From Ferrovibrio sp965278975 (lineage in GTDB: Bacteria; Pseudomonadota; Alphaproteobacteria; Ferrovibrionales; Ferrovibrionaceae): 64,000 nucleotides of DNA. Shown piece by piece: positions 28,863 to 36,548 of this stretch. Positions within the stretch are counted from its first letter, which is position 1. Each line of letters starts with the position of its first letter. The stretch covers positions 3,162,001 to 3,226,000 of the forward strand of contig NZ_OZ257126.1 of NCBI RefSeq assembly GCF_965278975.1, read 5' to 3'. Made by a program: the position numbers and the translations under genes. The notes under the pieces are model-generated. The model saw nothing but the letters and a program-made list of their open reading frames with translations. It did not search any database and was not told the origin of the DNA.

Positions 28863-30104
28863 ATGGCGGTATCGCGTAACGGTTTGATCGCCGGCCTGGA
28901 TGTGGGCTCATCCAAGGTCTGCTGCTTCATTGCTCGCGCCGATGGCGGCACGCTCCGCGTCATCGGTATCGGCCACCAGCTTTCGCGCGGCCTGCGCTCT
29001 GGCAACGTGATCGACATGGAGGCGGCGGAAGGCTCGATCCGCGCCGCGGTCGAAACCGCCGAGCGCATGTGCGGCGAAACCATCCGCGATGTCTTTGTCA
29101 GCATCTCGGCCGGCAATCCGCAGAGTCACACCATGGGTGTGGAAATGGCCATCGACGGCCATGAGGTGAGCGATGCCGATGTGGCCCGCGTGCTGGAGCA
29201 GGGCCGCCGCATGGACCAGCCCGGCGACCGCGAAATCCTGCATTCGATCCCGGTCGGCTACACCATCGACGGCTCGCGCGGCATCAAGGAGCCGCGCGGC
29301 ATGGCCGCCGAGCGCCTGGGCGTCAACATGCATGTGATCACCGCCGCCTCGGGTCCGCTGCGCAATCTGGCCACCTGCGTCGCGCGCGGCCATCTGCGGC
29401 TTTCGGGCCGGGTCATCGCGCCCTTCGCCTCGGGCCTGGCCTGCCTGGTGGAAGACGAGATGGACCTTGGTGTCACCCTGATCGACATGGGCGGCGGCAC
29501 CACCAGCCTGGCGGTGTTCTACGATGGCCAGCTGGTGCATGCCGATGTGGTGCCGCTGGGCGGCGCCCATGTCACCAACGACATCGCGCGTGGCCTGTCC
29601 ACCCCGCTGGCCCATGCCGAACGGCTCAAGACGCTGTACGGCACCGTGCTGCCAAGCCAGGCCGACGAGAATGAGATGATCGATGTGCCCCAGGTCGGCG
29701 AGACCGAGGAGCATGCCCAGAACCCGGTGCCGCGTTCCATCCTCACCGGCATCATCAAGCCGCGAGTCGAAGAGACTCTGGAGCAGGTGCGCGAACGACT
29801 CGTCGCTTCCGGATTCGAAAAGCTCGCTGGCCGCCGCGTCGTGCTCACCGGCGGCGCCAGTCAACTTCAAGGCGTGCGTGAGCTAGCCGCGCGCACGCTT
29901 GACAAGCAGGTTCGTCTCGGTCGCCCGATCCGCGTTGGCGGATTGGCCGAGGCAACAGGCGGCCCGGCCTTCTCGGCCTGCGCCGGTTTGCTCACCTATG
30001 CCCTGCAGGAACAGGCGCAGCGCGTCATTCGTTTGGAGGAACCAGAGGTCGAAACCACTGGTCCCATCGCACGAATCGGCCGCTGGCTGCGGGCGAACTT
30101 CTAG
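28863..30104 (+). CDS. ftsA: FtsA, actin-like membrane tether of FtsZ
   Basis: 413 aa. The actin-like phosphate loop IAGLDVGSSKVCCFIA lies at 10-25, the SHS2/1C domain around 85-160, LIDMGGGTTSLAVFYDG near 206-222 and VLTGGASQLQGV near 329-340. The C-terminus (IGRWLRANF) is the amphipathic helix that binds the membrane. FtsA polymerises on the inner membrane and anchors FtsZ. The ATG at 28863 follows GAAGGGGAAGG. A 113-base gap with a hairpin separates it from ftsZ. Confidence 0.96.
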   Translation: MAVSRNGLIAGLDVGSSKVCCFIARADGGTLRVIGIGHQLSRGLRSGNVIDMEAAEGSIRAAVETAERMCGETIRDVFVSISAGNPQSHTMGVEMAIDGHEVSDADVARVLEQGRRMDQPGDREILHSIPVGYTIDGSRGIKEPRGMAAERLGVNMHVITAASGPLRNLATCVARGHLRLSGRVIAPFASGLACLVEDEMDLGVTLIDMGGGTTSLAVFYDGQLVHADVVPLGGAHVTNDIARGLSTPLAHAERLKTLYGTVLPSQADENEMIDVPQVGETEEHAQNPVPRSILTGIIKPRVEETLEQVRERLVASGFEKLAGRRVVLTGGASQLQGVRELAARTLDKQVRLGRPIRVGGLAEATGGPAFSACAGLLTYALQEQAQRVIRLEEPEVETTGPIARIGRWLRANF

Positions 30105-30154
30105 TGGCGTGGAAACGATGACCTTCAAAAACACCAGCATCCACGCGCGATCGC

Positions 30155-30180
30155 AAACGCCGCTTGCAAGCAAGCGGTTT
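30155..30180 (+). promoter_or_regulatory. Hairpin in the ftsA-ftsZ gap
   Basis: CCGCTTG (30160-30166) and CAAGCGG (30171-30177) form a 7-bp stem with a CAAG loop, extended by AAA/TTT with a two-base bulge. The following T-run is only three bases, so it may attenuate transcription or stabilise the ftsZ 5' end rather than stop transcription completely. It lies about 38 bases before the ftsZ start. Confidence 0.4.
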
Positions 30181-30217
30181 CTCGGTCAATCCAACTTCTA
30201 ACCCTGGAGGATTAGTG

Positions 30218-31948
30218 ATGGGTATCAATCTTTCTATGCCGGCCACGCGCGAGCTGAAGCCCCGCATCGTTGTCTTCGGCGTCGGCGGTGCCGGTGGCAA
30301 CGCGGTCAACAACATGATCGCCTCGCAGCTTGAAGGCGTCGAGTTCGTTGCCGCCAACACCGACGCCCAGGCGCTCAACATGTCGCTCACCGAGCGGCGC
30401 ATCCAGCTTGGCACGGCCCTGACCCAGGGCCTCGGCTGCGGCGCCAAGCCCGATGTCGGCCGCGGCGCCGCCGAGGAATCGATGGAGCTGATCGCCGAGC
30501 ACCTGCAGGGCTGCCACATGGCCTTCGTCGCCGCCGGCATGGGCGGCGGCACCGGCACCGGCGCCGCCCCGGTGATCGCCCGCGCCGCCAAGGAGCTGGG
30601 CATCCTCACCGTCGGCGTGGTGACCAAGCCGTTTTCCTTCGAGGGCAGCCAGCGCATGAAGCTGGCCGAAGCCGGCATCCGGGAGTTGCAGCAGTATGTC
30701 GATACGCTGATCATCATCCCGAACCAGAACCTGTTCCGCATCGCCAACGAGAAGACCACCTTCGCGGATGCCTTCAAGATGGCGGATAACGTGCTGCAAT
30801 CCGGCGTGCGCGGGATCACCGATCTGATGGTGATGCCGGGCCTGATCAACCTGGATTTCGCCGACGTGCGCGCGGTGATGAGCGAGATGGGCAAGGCGAT
30901 GATGGGCACCGGCGAGGCCGATGCCGAACATCGCGCCATCGAAGCCGCCGAGCGTGCCATCGCCAACCCGCTGCTCGACGATATCTCGATGAAGGGCGCG
31001 CGTGGCGTGCTGATCAACATCACTGGTGGCCCGGACCTCACCCTGTTCGAGGTGGATGAAGCCGCCAACCGCATCCGCGAGGAAGTGGACCCGGAAGCCA
31101 ATATCATCGTCGGTTCGACCCTGGATCCGAATATGCAGGGCCGCATGCGCGTGTCGGTGGTGGCCACCGGCATCGATGCCGCCGCGCAGATCAATCCCGA
31201 GCCGAAGCTGCGCCTGGTGGCGCCGCAGGTGGCGCAGCCGCGTCCGGCCGTGCCGGCGCCGGCGATGCCGGCCCCCGCCATGACGGTTCGTGCGCCGATG
31301 GCCGCTGCCCCAGTTGCGGCCCCGGCGCCGATGGCTGCCGCTCCGGTTGCCATGCCGGTCGCAGAAACTGTCGCTGCCCCGGTTCCTGCCGCCATGGAAG
31401 CGGTGAATGCCGCGCCGGCCATGGAACTGACCAGCATTGTTGCCGAGGCTCCTGTTGCCGCGCCGGCTCCGGTTTATGCCCCGGTAGCTGCCCCCGTGGC
31501 CGCCGAAGCGCCGCGTCCGCTGGCCAATCCGGTGGTGGAAGCCGCCGTTGCCGCTCCGGTTGCTGCCGCGCCGGTCGCCGCCATGCCGCAGCAGGGCCTG
31601 TTCAACGACGCCGAAGTGGTTCGTTCCGAACCGCGCAAGGCGGCGGGCATCTTCGGCCGCATGTTTGGCCGCGCTGCCGCCCCGGCTGAAGCTGCGCCGG
31701 CTCCCGCCCGTCAGGCGGCCGAGCCGCAATTCACCGTGCCGGTGATGCGCCAGACCGCGCCGCGTACCGCAGCCGCCGCTCCGGCACCGCAGGTTGCGGC
31801 CGCCCAGCCGGTCGCCGAACTGCCGCCGCAGCCGGCGGTTGAGCGTGCTCCGCAACCGGCTCCGGCCCACGGCCTGGGCCAGACCGCTGGCCGGGTGCAG
31901 GAAGACCTGCTCGACATCCCCGCTTTCCTGCGCCGCCAAGCGAACTGA
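30218..31948 (+). CDS. ftsZ: FtsZ, tubulin-like cell-division GTPase
   Basis: 576 aa. GVGGAGGNAVNNM near 20-32, the tubulin signature GGGTGTGAAP at about 109-118 and the T7 loop NLDFADVRAVM near 207-217 define the GTPase core (about residues 1-320). A very long Ala/Pro/Val-rich linker (about 325-555) follows, and the C-terminal peptide DIPAFLRRQ, which binds FtsA and other partners, ends the protein. Long linkers are known in alphaproteobacterial FtsZ. The ATG at 30218 sits seven bases after CTGGAGG; a GTG three bases earlier is less likely. Confidence 0.97.
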   Translation: MGINLSMPATRELKPRIVVFGVGGAGGNAVNNMIASQLEGVEFVAANTDAQALNMSLTERRIQLGTALTQGLGCGAKPDVGRGAAEESMELIAEHLQGCHMAFVAAGMGGGTGTGAAPVIARAAKELGILTVGVVTKPFSFEGSQRMKLAEAGIRELQQYVDTLIIIPNQNLFRIANEKTTFADAFKMADNVLQSGVRGITDLMVMPGLINLDFADVRAVMSEMGKAMMGTGEADAEHRAIEAAERAIANPLLDDISMKGARGVLINITGGPDLTLFEVDEAANRIREEVDPEANIIVGSTLDPNMQGRMRVSVVATGIDAAAQINPEPKLRLVAPQVAQPRPAVPAPAMPAPAMTVRAPMAAAPVAAPAPMAAAPVAMPVAETVAAPVPAAMEAVNAAPAMELTSIVAEAPVAAPAPVYAPVAAPVAAEAPRPLANPVVEAAVAAPVAAAPVAAMPQQGLFNDAEVVRSEPRKAAGIFGRMFGRAAAPAEAAPAPARQAAEPQFTVPVMRQTAPRTAAAAPAPQVAAAQPVAELPPQPAVERAPQPAPAHGLGQTAGRVQEDLLDIPAFLRRQAN

Positions 31949-32033
31949 GGAAGCCGGAATCGCTTAACGTTTCCAAAGGTTTATAGGTCGTAAACGACGA
32001 AACATTTGGTTACGAAGAGTGATTTGTTACTGG

Positions 32034-32062
32034 ACGGGGGTGGTTGCTACAACCATCCCCGT
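32034..32062 (+). terminator. 13-bp hairpin between ftsZ and lpxC
   Basis: ACGGGGGTGGTTG (32034-32046) pairs with CAACCATCCCCGT (32050-32062), one G-T pair among 13, around a CTA loop, followed by ACTGTTTT. It can act as a partial terminator that sets ftsZ apart from lpxC, or as an mRNA-stability element. lpxC starts 52 bases downstream, so an lpxC promoter would have to lie in or just after it. Confidence 0.55.
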
Positions 32063-32114
32063 ACTGTTTTCGAGCGGCGCGCGTATACGCCGATTCGCAG
32101 GGGAGATTTCCTAA

Positions 32115-33083
32115 GTGCTCACTTCCGGCAAGACGGCGCAGAAGACCCTCAAGAATCGCATCAAGTGCTCCGGCATTGGCCTGCATAGCGGCGCCAAGGT
32201 TACGATGACGCTCAATCCGGCGGCGCCGGATACCGGCGTGGTGTTCCGCCGCGTCGATCTGCCGGGCCAGCCGCTGGTCCGCGCCCGCTACGACCAGGTT
32301 ACCGATCTGCGCCTTTGCTCCACCGTCAGCGCCGGCGAAGGCGTGTCGGTCGGCACCGTCGAGCATCTGATGGCCGCGTTTGCCGGCCTCGGTGTCGATA
32401 ACGTAGTGGTGGAGATCGATGGTCCCGAAGTGCCGGTGATGGATGGCTCCTCGGCGCCCTTCGTGTTCCTGATCGAATGCGCCGATCTGATCGATCAGGT
32501 GGCGCCGCGCCGTTACCTGAAGGTGCTGAAGCCGGTGGAAGTGCGCGATGGCCAGGCCACTGCCGCGCTGCTGCCCGATGATGATTTCTCGATCGCTTTC
32601 GAGATCGATTTCCCCAACCCGATGATTGGCCGCCAGGCGGCGGAATTCTATCTCGCGCCGGGCCGTTTCAAGGCCGATCTGGCGCGCGCCCGCACCTTCG
32701 GTTTCGTGCAGGAAGTGGAACAGCTCCGCGCCATGGGTCTGGCCCGTGGCGGCTCGCTGGAGAATGCCGTGGTGCTGGGGGCTGACCGCATCCTGAATGA
32801 TGACGGCCTGCGCTACGATGATGAATTCGTGCGCCACAAGGCGCTCGACGCGCTGGGCGACCTCTACCTCGCCGGCGGTCCGATCCTGGGCCGCTATGAG
32901 GGCTGCCGCAGCGGCCATGCGCTGAACAACCGCCTGCTGCATGCGCTGTTCGCCGACAAGAGCGCCTTCGCCTGGACCACCTATCCGAAGAGCCGCGAGA
33001 CGCTGCCGTCGCGTACCGCCGAACTGGTGCGTTCGGCCGAACTCGGCTCGCGCATCCGCGCTGCTGCCGAAGCCTCCTTCTGA
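32115..33083 (+). CDS. lpxC: UDP-3-O-acyl-GlcNAc deacetylase LpxC
   Basis: 322 aa. Zinc ligands are visible as H84 (VEHLMAA), H241 and D245 (RHKALDALGD). TLKNRIKCSGIGLHSG near 11-26 and PEVPVMDGSSAPFVFLI near 105-121 are further family signatures, and GHALNN near 275 contains the catalytic base region. It performs the committed step of lipid A synthesis. The start is a GTG with AGGGGAGA upstream; no in-frame ATG fits. As in many proteobacteria it closes the dcw cluster. Confidence 0.96.
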   Translation: MLTSGKTAQKTLKNRIKCSGIGLHSGAKVTMTLNPAAPDTGVVFRRVDLPGQPLVRARYDQVTDLRLCSTVSAGEGVSVGTVEHLMAAFAGLGVDNVVVEIDGPEVPVMDGSSAPFVFLIECADLIDQVAPRRYLKVLKPVEVRDGQATAALLPDDDFSIAFEIDFPNPMIGRQAAEFYLAPGRFKADLARARTFGFVQEVEQLRAMGLARGGSLENAVVLGADRILNDDGLRYDDEFVRHKALDALGDLYLAGGPILGRYEGCRSGHALNNRLLHALFADKSAFAWTTYPKSRETLPSRTAELVRSAELGSRIRAAAEASF

Positions 33084-33110
33084 TCCGTTTACAGCCCGCC
33101 AGCTGGGCAT

Positions 33111-33144
33111 AAAAAAAAGCCGCCGGTCGCCCGGCGGCTTTTTC
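33111..33144. terminator. Bidirectional intrinsic terminator after lpxC
   Basis: GCCGCCGG (33119-33126), loop TCGC, CCGGCGGC (33131-33138) is flanked by eight A's on the left and five T's on the right. It can therefore stop transcription from lpxC (+) and from the convergent XRE gene (-). Confidence 0.93.
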
Positions 33145-33164
33145 ATTGGTGTTGCCGTGATGGC

Positions 33165-33572
33165 TTAGTCGTCACCGCCAAGGGTCACCGGGTCGGTGCC
33201 GTCCTTGTTGCGCTGGGCAATGCTCTTGATCAGGCCGGCCACCGCGGAGCGGATGGTGTTGTCCTCGATCTCGGCGAAATTGCGCACCAGTTCGATGGTC
33301 GAGCGGTTCTTGCCGCCATGTTCCATCGGACGGCTGTCCAGCTTCTGCTCCAGGCCTTCGAAGAAGTAGGCCATCTCGACCTGCAGGCGCTGCGCCACTT
33401 CAAACAACCGGCCCGCACTGACGCGGTTGGCGCCAGTCTCATACTTCTGCACCTGCTGGTAGGAAATCTTCAGGGCATTGGCCAGCTCTTCCTGGGTCAG
33501 GCCCAGTTCGGTGCGACGGGCGCGGATGCGCTCACCAACATATTCATCAACCCGCGTGGCAATCTTTCCCAT
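33165..33572 (-). CDS. XRE-family helix-turn-helix regulator
   Basis: 135 aa. The HTH_3 domain spans about residues 11-68: GERIRARRTELGLTQEEL, then NALKISYQQVQKYETGANRVSA, the recognition helix being SYQQVQKYETG. The MAYFFEGLE motif after the domain is typical of the large alphaproteobacterial XRE family of about 130-140 aa. The C-terminal third (IELVRNFAEIEDNTIRSAVAGLIKSIA) is probably a dimerisation helix pair. The ATG at 33572 has GAGGA upstream; the frame continues further but without family similarity. Targets are unknown; a repeat in the upstream gap may be its operator. Confidence 0.85.
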   Translation of the reverse strand: MGKIATRVDEYVGERIRARRTELGLTQEELANALKISYQQVQKYETGANRVSAGRLFEVAQRLQVEMAYFFEGLEQKLDSRPMEHGGKNRSTIELVRNFAEIEDNTIRSAVAGLIKSIAQRNKDGTDPVTLGGDD

Positions 33573-33997
33573 GGATATATCCTCTTCATATTCAATCTGT
33601 CCGAGCCAAGCCGGCTGGGTGGGGTAACGTCTCCCCGCTGCCTTGGCAATCCCGGTCGCCCGAGGGTTTGGCCGGCTGTCCCGTGGTATGCGTCCAAAAC
33701 AAGGAGGATACCAACCGGAACACGATTCATGTTGTAGGCCAGTTCTACACGACGGAAAATCGTTCAGAAGTATAGAGGATACAGCCTTTGGTGGTGGTTC
33801 GAAAGGGATTCTGTCGGATTGGAACGAAGCTACAAGTAGTTCGAAAGGATAATCCAGGGGTGTTTTTACCCCCTCATGACACAATTATGGTATCCGCGTA
33901 CCTTACCCTATTGGAGTCCGAGGCAGGCTCACCTTAGAGTCTTTAGGCCGGGAGGCAGGCTTGATTTTGCCCCCTCCGGCATGAGACAGATGATGCC
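33573..33997. other. Divergent XRE-bamD intergenic region with possible operator repeats
   Basis: No gene is supported in these 425 bases. GTTCGAAAGG occurs at 33797-33806 and 33839-33848, 42 bp (four helical turns) apart. The second copy overlaps a dyad, CGAA-G-CTAC (33825-33833), AA, GTAG-TTCG (33836-33843). The region from about 33740 to 33910 is AT-richer than its surroundings and should hold the promoters of both divergent genes. Binding by the XRE protein is inference. Confidence 0.4.
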
Positions 33998-34837
33998 ATG
34001 TCGAGCATCGTGACCTCTTCGATTCCGGCGCGTCCCACGCCATCGCGCGGCCTCCGCCGGATGTTTGCCGCCGGCTTCCTGCTGCTGGCGCTGGCCGCCT
34101 GCGCGGCGGAAGAAAAGCCCTATGTCGAGGAGCCGGTAGACAAGCTCTATAACCGCGCCGTCGATTTCGCCAACCAGGGTAACTGGGAGGGTGCGGCCAA
34201 GACTTTCGATGAAGTCGAGCGCCAGCATCCGTACTCGACCTGGGCCACCAAGGCGCAGATCATGGCGGCCTATTCCTGGTATCAGCGCAATGCCTACGAT
34301 GATGCGATTGCCGCCGCTGATCGTTTCCTGCAATTGCATCCCGGCCACAAGGATACGGCCTACGCCTATTACCTGAAGGCCATCAGCTATTACGAACAGA
34401 TCGCTGACGTGGCGCGCGACCAGGGCACCACGCAGAAGGCGCTGGATGCGCTCAACGATGTGGTGCAGCGTTTCCCGACCTCGGAATATGCCCGCGACGC
34501 GCGGCTCAAGATCGATCTGACGCGCGACCATCTCGCCGGCAAGGAAATGACCATCGGCCGCTATTATCAGCGCCAGGGCCAGCACATCGCCGCGATCAAC
34601 CGTTTCAAGACCGTGGTGGAGAAATTCCAGACCACCACCCATGTGCCGGAGGCGCTGCATCGCATCACCGAGAGCTATCTTGCGCTCGGCGTGATCGACG
34701 AAGCGCAGAACTCGGCCGCCGTGCTTGGCCACAACTATCCGGGCAGCGAATGGTACGTCGACACCTACGCGATGCTTACCGGCAAGAATGTCCGGCCCGA
34801 GGCCAAGGAAGGCTCCTGGCTCAGCCGGCTGTTCTGA
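33998..34837 (+). CDS. bamD: BamD, outer-membrane assembly lipoprotein
   Basis: 279 aa. A type II signal peptide ends in the lipobox LAAC with the lipidated Cys35 (FLLLALAACAAEE). Five TPR-like repeats follow: KLYNRAVDFANQGNWEGAAKTF near 50-71, PYSTWATKAQIMAAYSWYQ near 77-95, GHKDTAYAYYLKAISYYEQI near 113-132, and further copies up to about 265. BamD is the essential lipoprotein partner of BamA in outer-membrane protein folding. recN and ligA follow on the same strand. Confidence 0.95.
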   Translation: MSSIVTSSIPARPTPSRGLRRMFAAGFLLLALAACAAEEKPYVEEPVDKLYNRAVDFANQGNWEGAAKTFDEVERQHPYSTWATKAQIMAAYSWYQRNAYDDAIAAADRFLQLHPGHKDTAYAYYLKAISYYEQIADVARDQGTTQKALDALNDVVQRFPTSEYARDARLKIDLTRDHLAGKEMTIGRYYQRQGQHIAAINRFKTVVEKFQTTTHVPEALHRITESYLALGVIDEAQNSAAVLGHNYPGSEWYVDTYAMLTGKNVRPEAKEGSWLSRLF

Positions 34838-34850
34838 CCGCGCTGCACCG

Positions 34851-36545
34851 ATGCTGACTCATTTAAGCATCCGCGACATCGTGCTGATCGAGCGGCTTGA
34901 GCTGCATGTCAGCAATGGCCTGGGCGTGCTCACGGGCGAGACCGGCGCCGGCAAATCCATCCTGCTCGATGCACTCGGCTTGGCGCTTGGCCGCCGCGCC
35001 GATGCCGGCCTGGTGCGTGCCGGTGCTGCCCAGGGCGTGGTGACGGCGGCTTTCGAGGTGGCGGACAAGCATCCGGCTTTCGCCTTGCTGGCGGAGCAGG
35101 GGCTGGAAGTTGCTGAGGACGGCATTGTGCTACGCCGCGTGGTGACCGTGGATGGCAAGAGCCGCGCCTTCGTGAATGATCAGGCGGTCAGTGTCGGCCT
35201 GCTGCGCAGGCTTGGCGATACGCTGGTGGAAATCCATGGCCAGAATGACGAGCAGGGCCTGATCGACAGTGCCGTGCATCGCGCGCTGCTGGATGATTAT
35301 GCCGGCCTGAGCCGCGATGCCGAGGCATTGAAGGGCCGCTACCGCGCTTTCCGCGATGCCGAGGCGGCGTTGCGCGAAGCCGAGACCGCCGCCGAGCAGG
35401 CGCGGCGCGACGAGGATTATCTGCGCCATGTGGTCGCGGAACTCGAAGACCTGAAACCGCTCAGCGGTGAAGAAGAGGAACTGGCCGGCCAGCGCAGCCT
35501 GCTGCAGGCTGGCGAGAAGCTGGCGGTTGCCATGCAGGAAGCCGAGGCGGCGTTGCTTGGCGGCGAGCGAGGCGGCGGCGGTGTGGAAGCACGGCTGCGC
35601 ACCAGCCTGCGCGCGCTCGAACGTGTTGCCGACCGCGCGCCGGATCAGGTGGCCGCTGCATCCCAGGCAGCGGAAGCGGCCCTCGATGCCGTGGCGCGCT
35701 ATGCCCAGGAACTGGAAGCCACGGCGCGGCGCCTGGATCTCGATCCGCAAAAGCTGGAACGCGTCGAGGAGCGCCTGTTCGCGCTGCGCGCCGCCGCCCG
35801 CAAGCATGGTGTGCCGGTGGGCGACCTGGCCCGTCTCACGGAACAATTCGCCGAACGCCTGGCGCTGATCGATAACCAGGCGGCCAGCCTCGGCAAGCTC
35901 GCCAAGGCCGCCAGTGAAGCCCGCGCCGCTTTCAGCGCCGGGGCCGAGGCGCTGAGCACCGCCCGGCGCAAGGCAGCCGCGAAACTGGATAAGGCCGTGG
36001 CCGCTGAACTCGGGCCGCTGAAGCTCGGCGCGGCGAAGTTCCAGACTGCGGTGGACACATTGCCGCCGGAACAATGGACCTCCGATGGCGCCGACCGCGT
36101 CACCTTCCAGGCCGCCACTAATCCTGGCACGGCGCCGGGCTCGCTGGCCAAGATCGCCTCGGGCGGTGAATTGAGCCGCTTCATGCTGGCGTTGCGCGTG
36201 GTCCTGGCTGGGCGCGGCGATGCCGGCACGCTGATCTTCGATGAAGTGGATCGCGGCGTCGGTGGCGCCACCGCTGCCGCTGTCGGCGAGCGCCTGGCGC
36301 GGCTGGCCGGCAAGGTGCAGGTGCTGGTTGTCACCCATTCGCCGCAGGTGGCGGCAAAGGGCGGTGAACACTGGCGCATCGCCAAGCGCGAGGCCGGCCC
36401 GGCCAAGGCGCGTACCACCATCACCGAAGTGGCGCCCTTGAGCAGCGATGAACGCCGCGAGGAAATCGCCCGCATGCTGGCCGGTGCCACCATCACCGAT
36501 GCCGCCCGCGCCGCCGCCGACGACCTGCTGCTGCAGAAGGCCTGA
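34851..36545 (+). CDS. recN: DNA repair protein RecN (SMC-like ATPase)
   Basis: 564 aa. It starts MLTHLSIRDIVLIERLEL, the conserved RecN N-terminus. The Walker A GETGAGKSILLD is at 29-40, VEIHGQNDEQGLID near 126-139 and the coiled coil about 155-370. The ABC signature LAKIASGGELSRFMLALRV near 430-448 and Walker B TLIFDEVDRGVGG near 460-472 form the tail head. RecN organises double-strand-break ends. The ATG at 34851 is 13 bases after bamD and lacks a strong ribosome site. No LexA box was recognised upstream. Confidence 0.95.
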   Translation: MLTHLSIRDIVLIERLELHVSNGLGVLTGETGAGKSILLDALGLALGRRADAGLVRAGAAQGVVTAAFEVADKHPAFALLAEQGLEVAEDGIVLRRVVTVDGKSRAFVNDQAVSVGLLRRLGDTLVEIHGQNDEQGLIDSAVHRALLDDYAGLSRDAEALKGRYRAFRDAEAALREAETAAEQARRDEDYLRHVVAELEDLKPLSGEEEELAGQRSLLQAGEKLAVAMQEAEAALLGGERGGGGVEARLRTSLRALERVADRAPDQVAAASQAAEAALDAVARYAQELEATARRLDLDPQKLERVEERLFALRAAARKHGVPVGDLARLTEQFAERLALIDNQAASLGKLAKAASEARAAFSAGAEALSTARRKAAAKLDKAVAAELGPLKLGAAKFQTAVDTLPPEQWTSDGADRVTFQAATNPGTAPGSLAKIASGGELSRFMLALRVVLAGRGDAGTLIFDEVDRGVGGATAAAVGERLARLAGKVQVLVVTHSPQVAAKGGEHWRIAKREAGPAKARTTITEVAPLSSDERREEIARMLAGATITDAARAAADDLLLQKA

Positions 36546-36548
36546 GCC

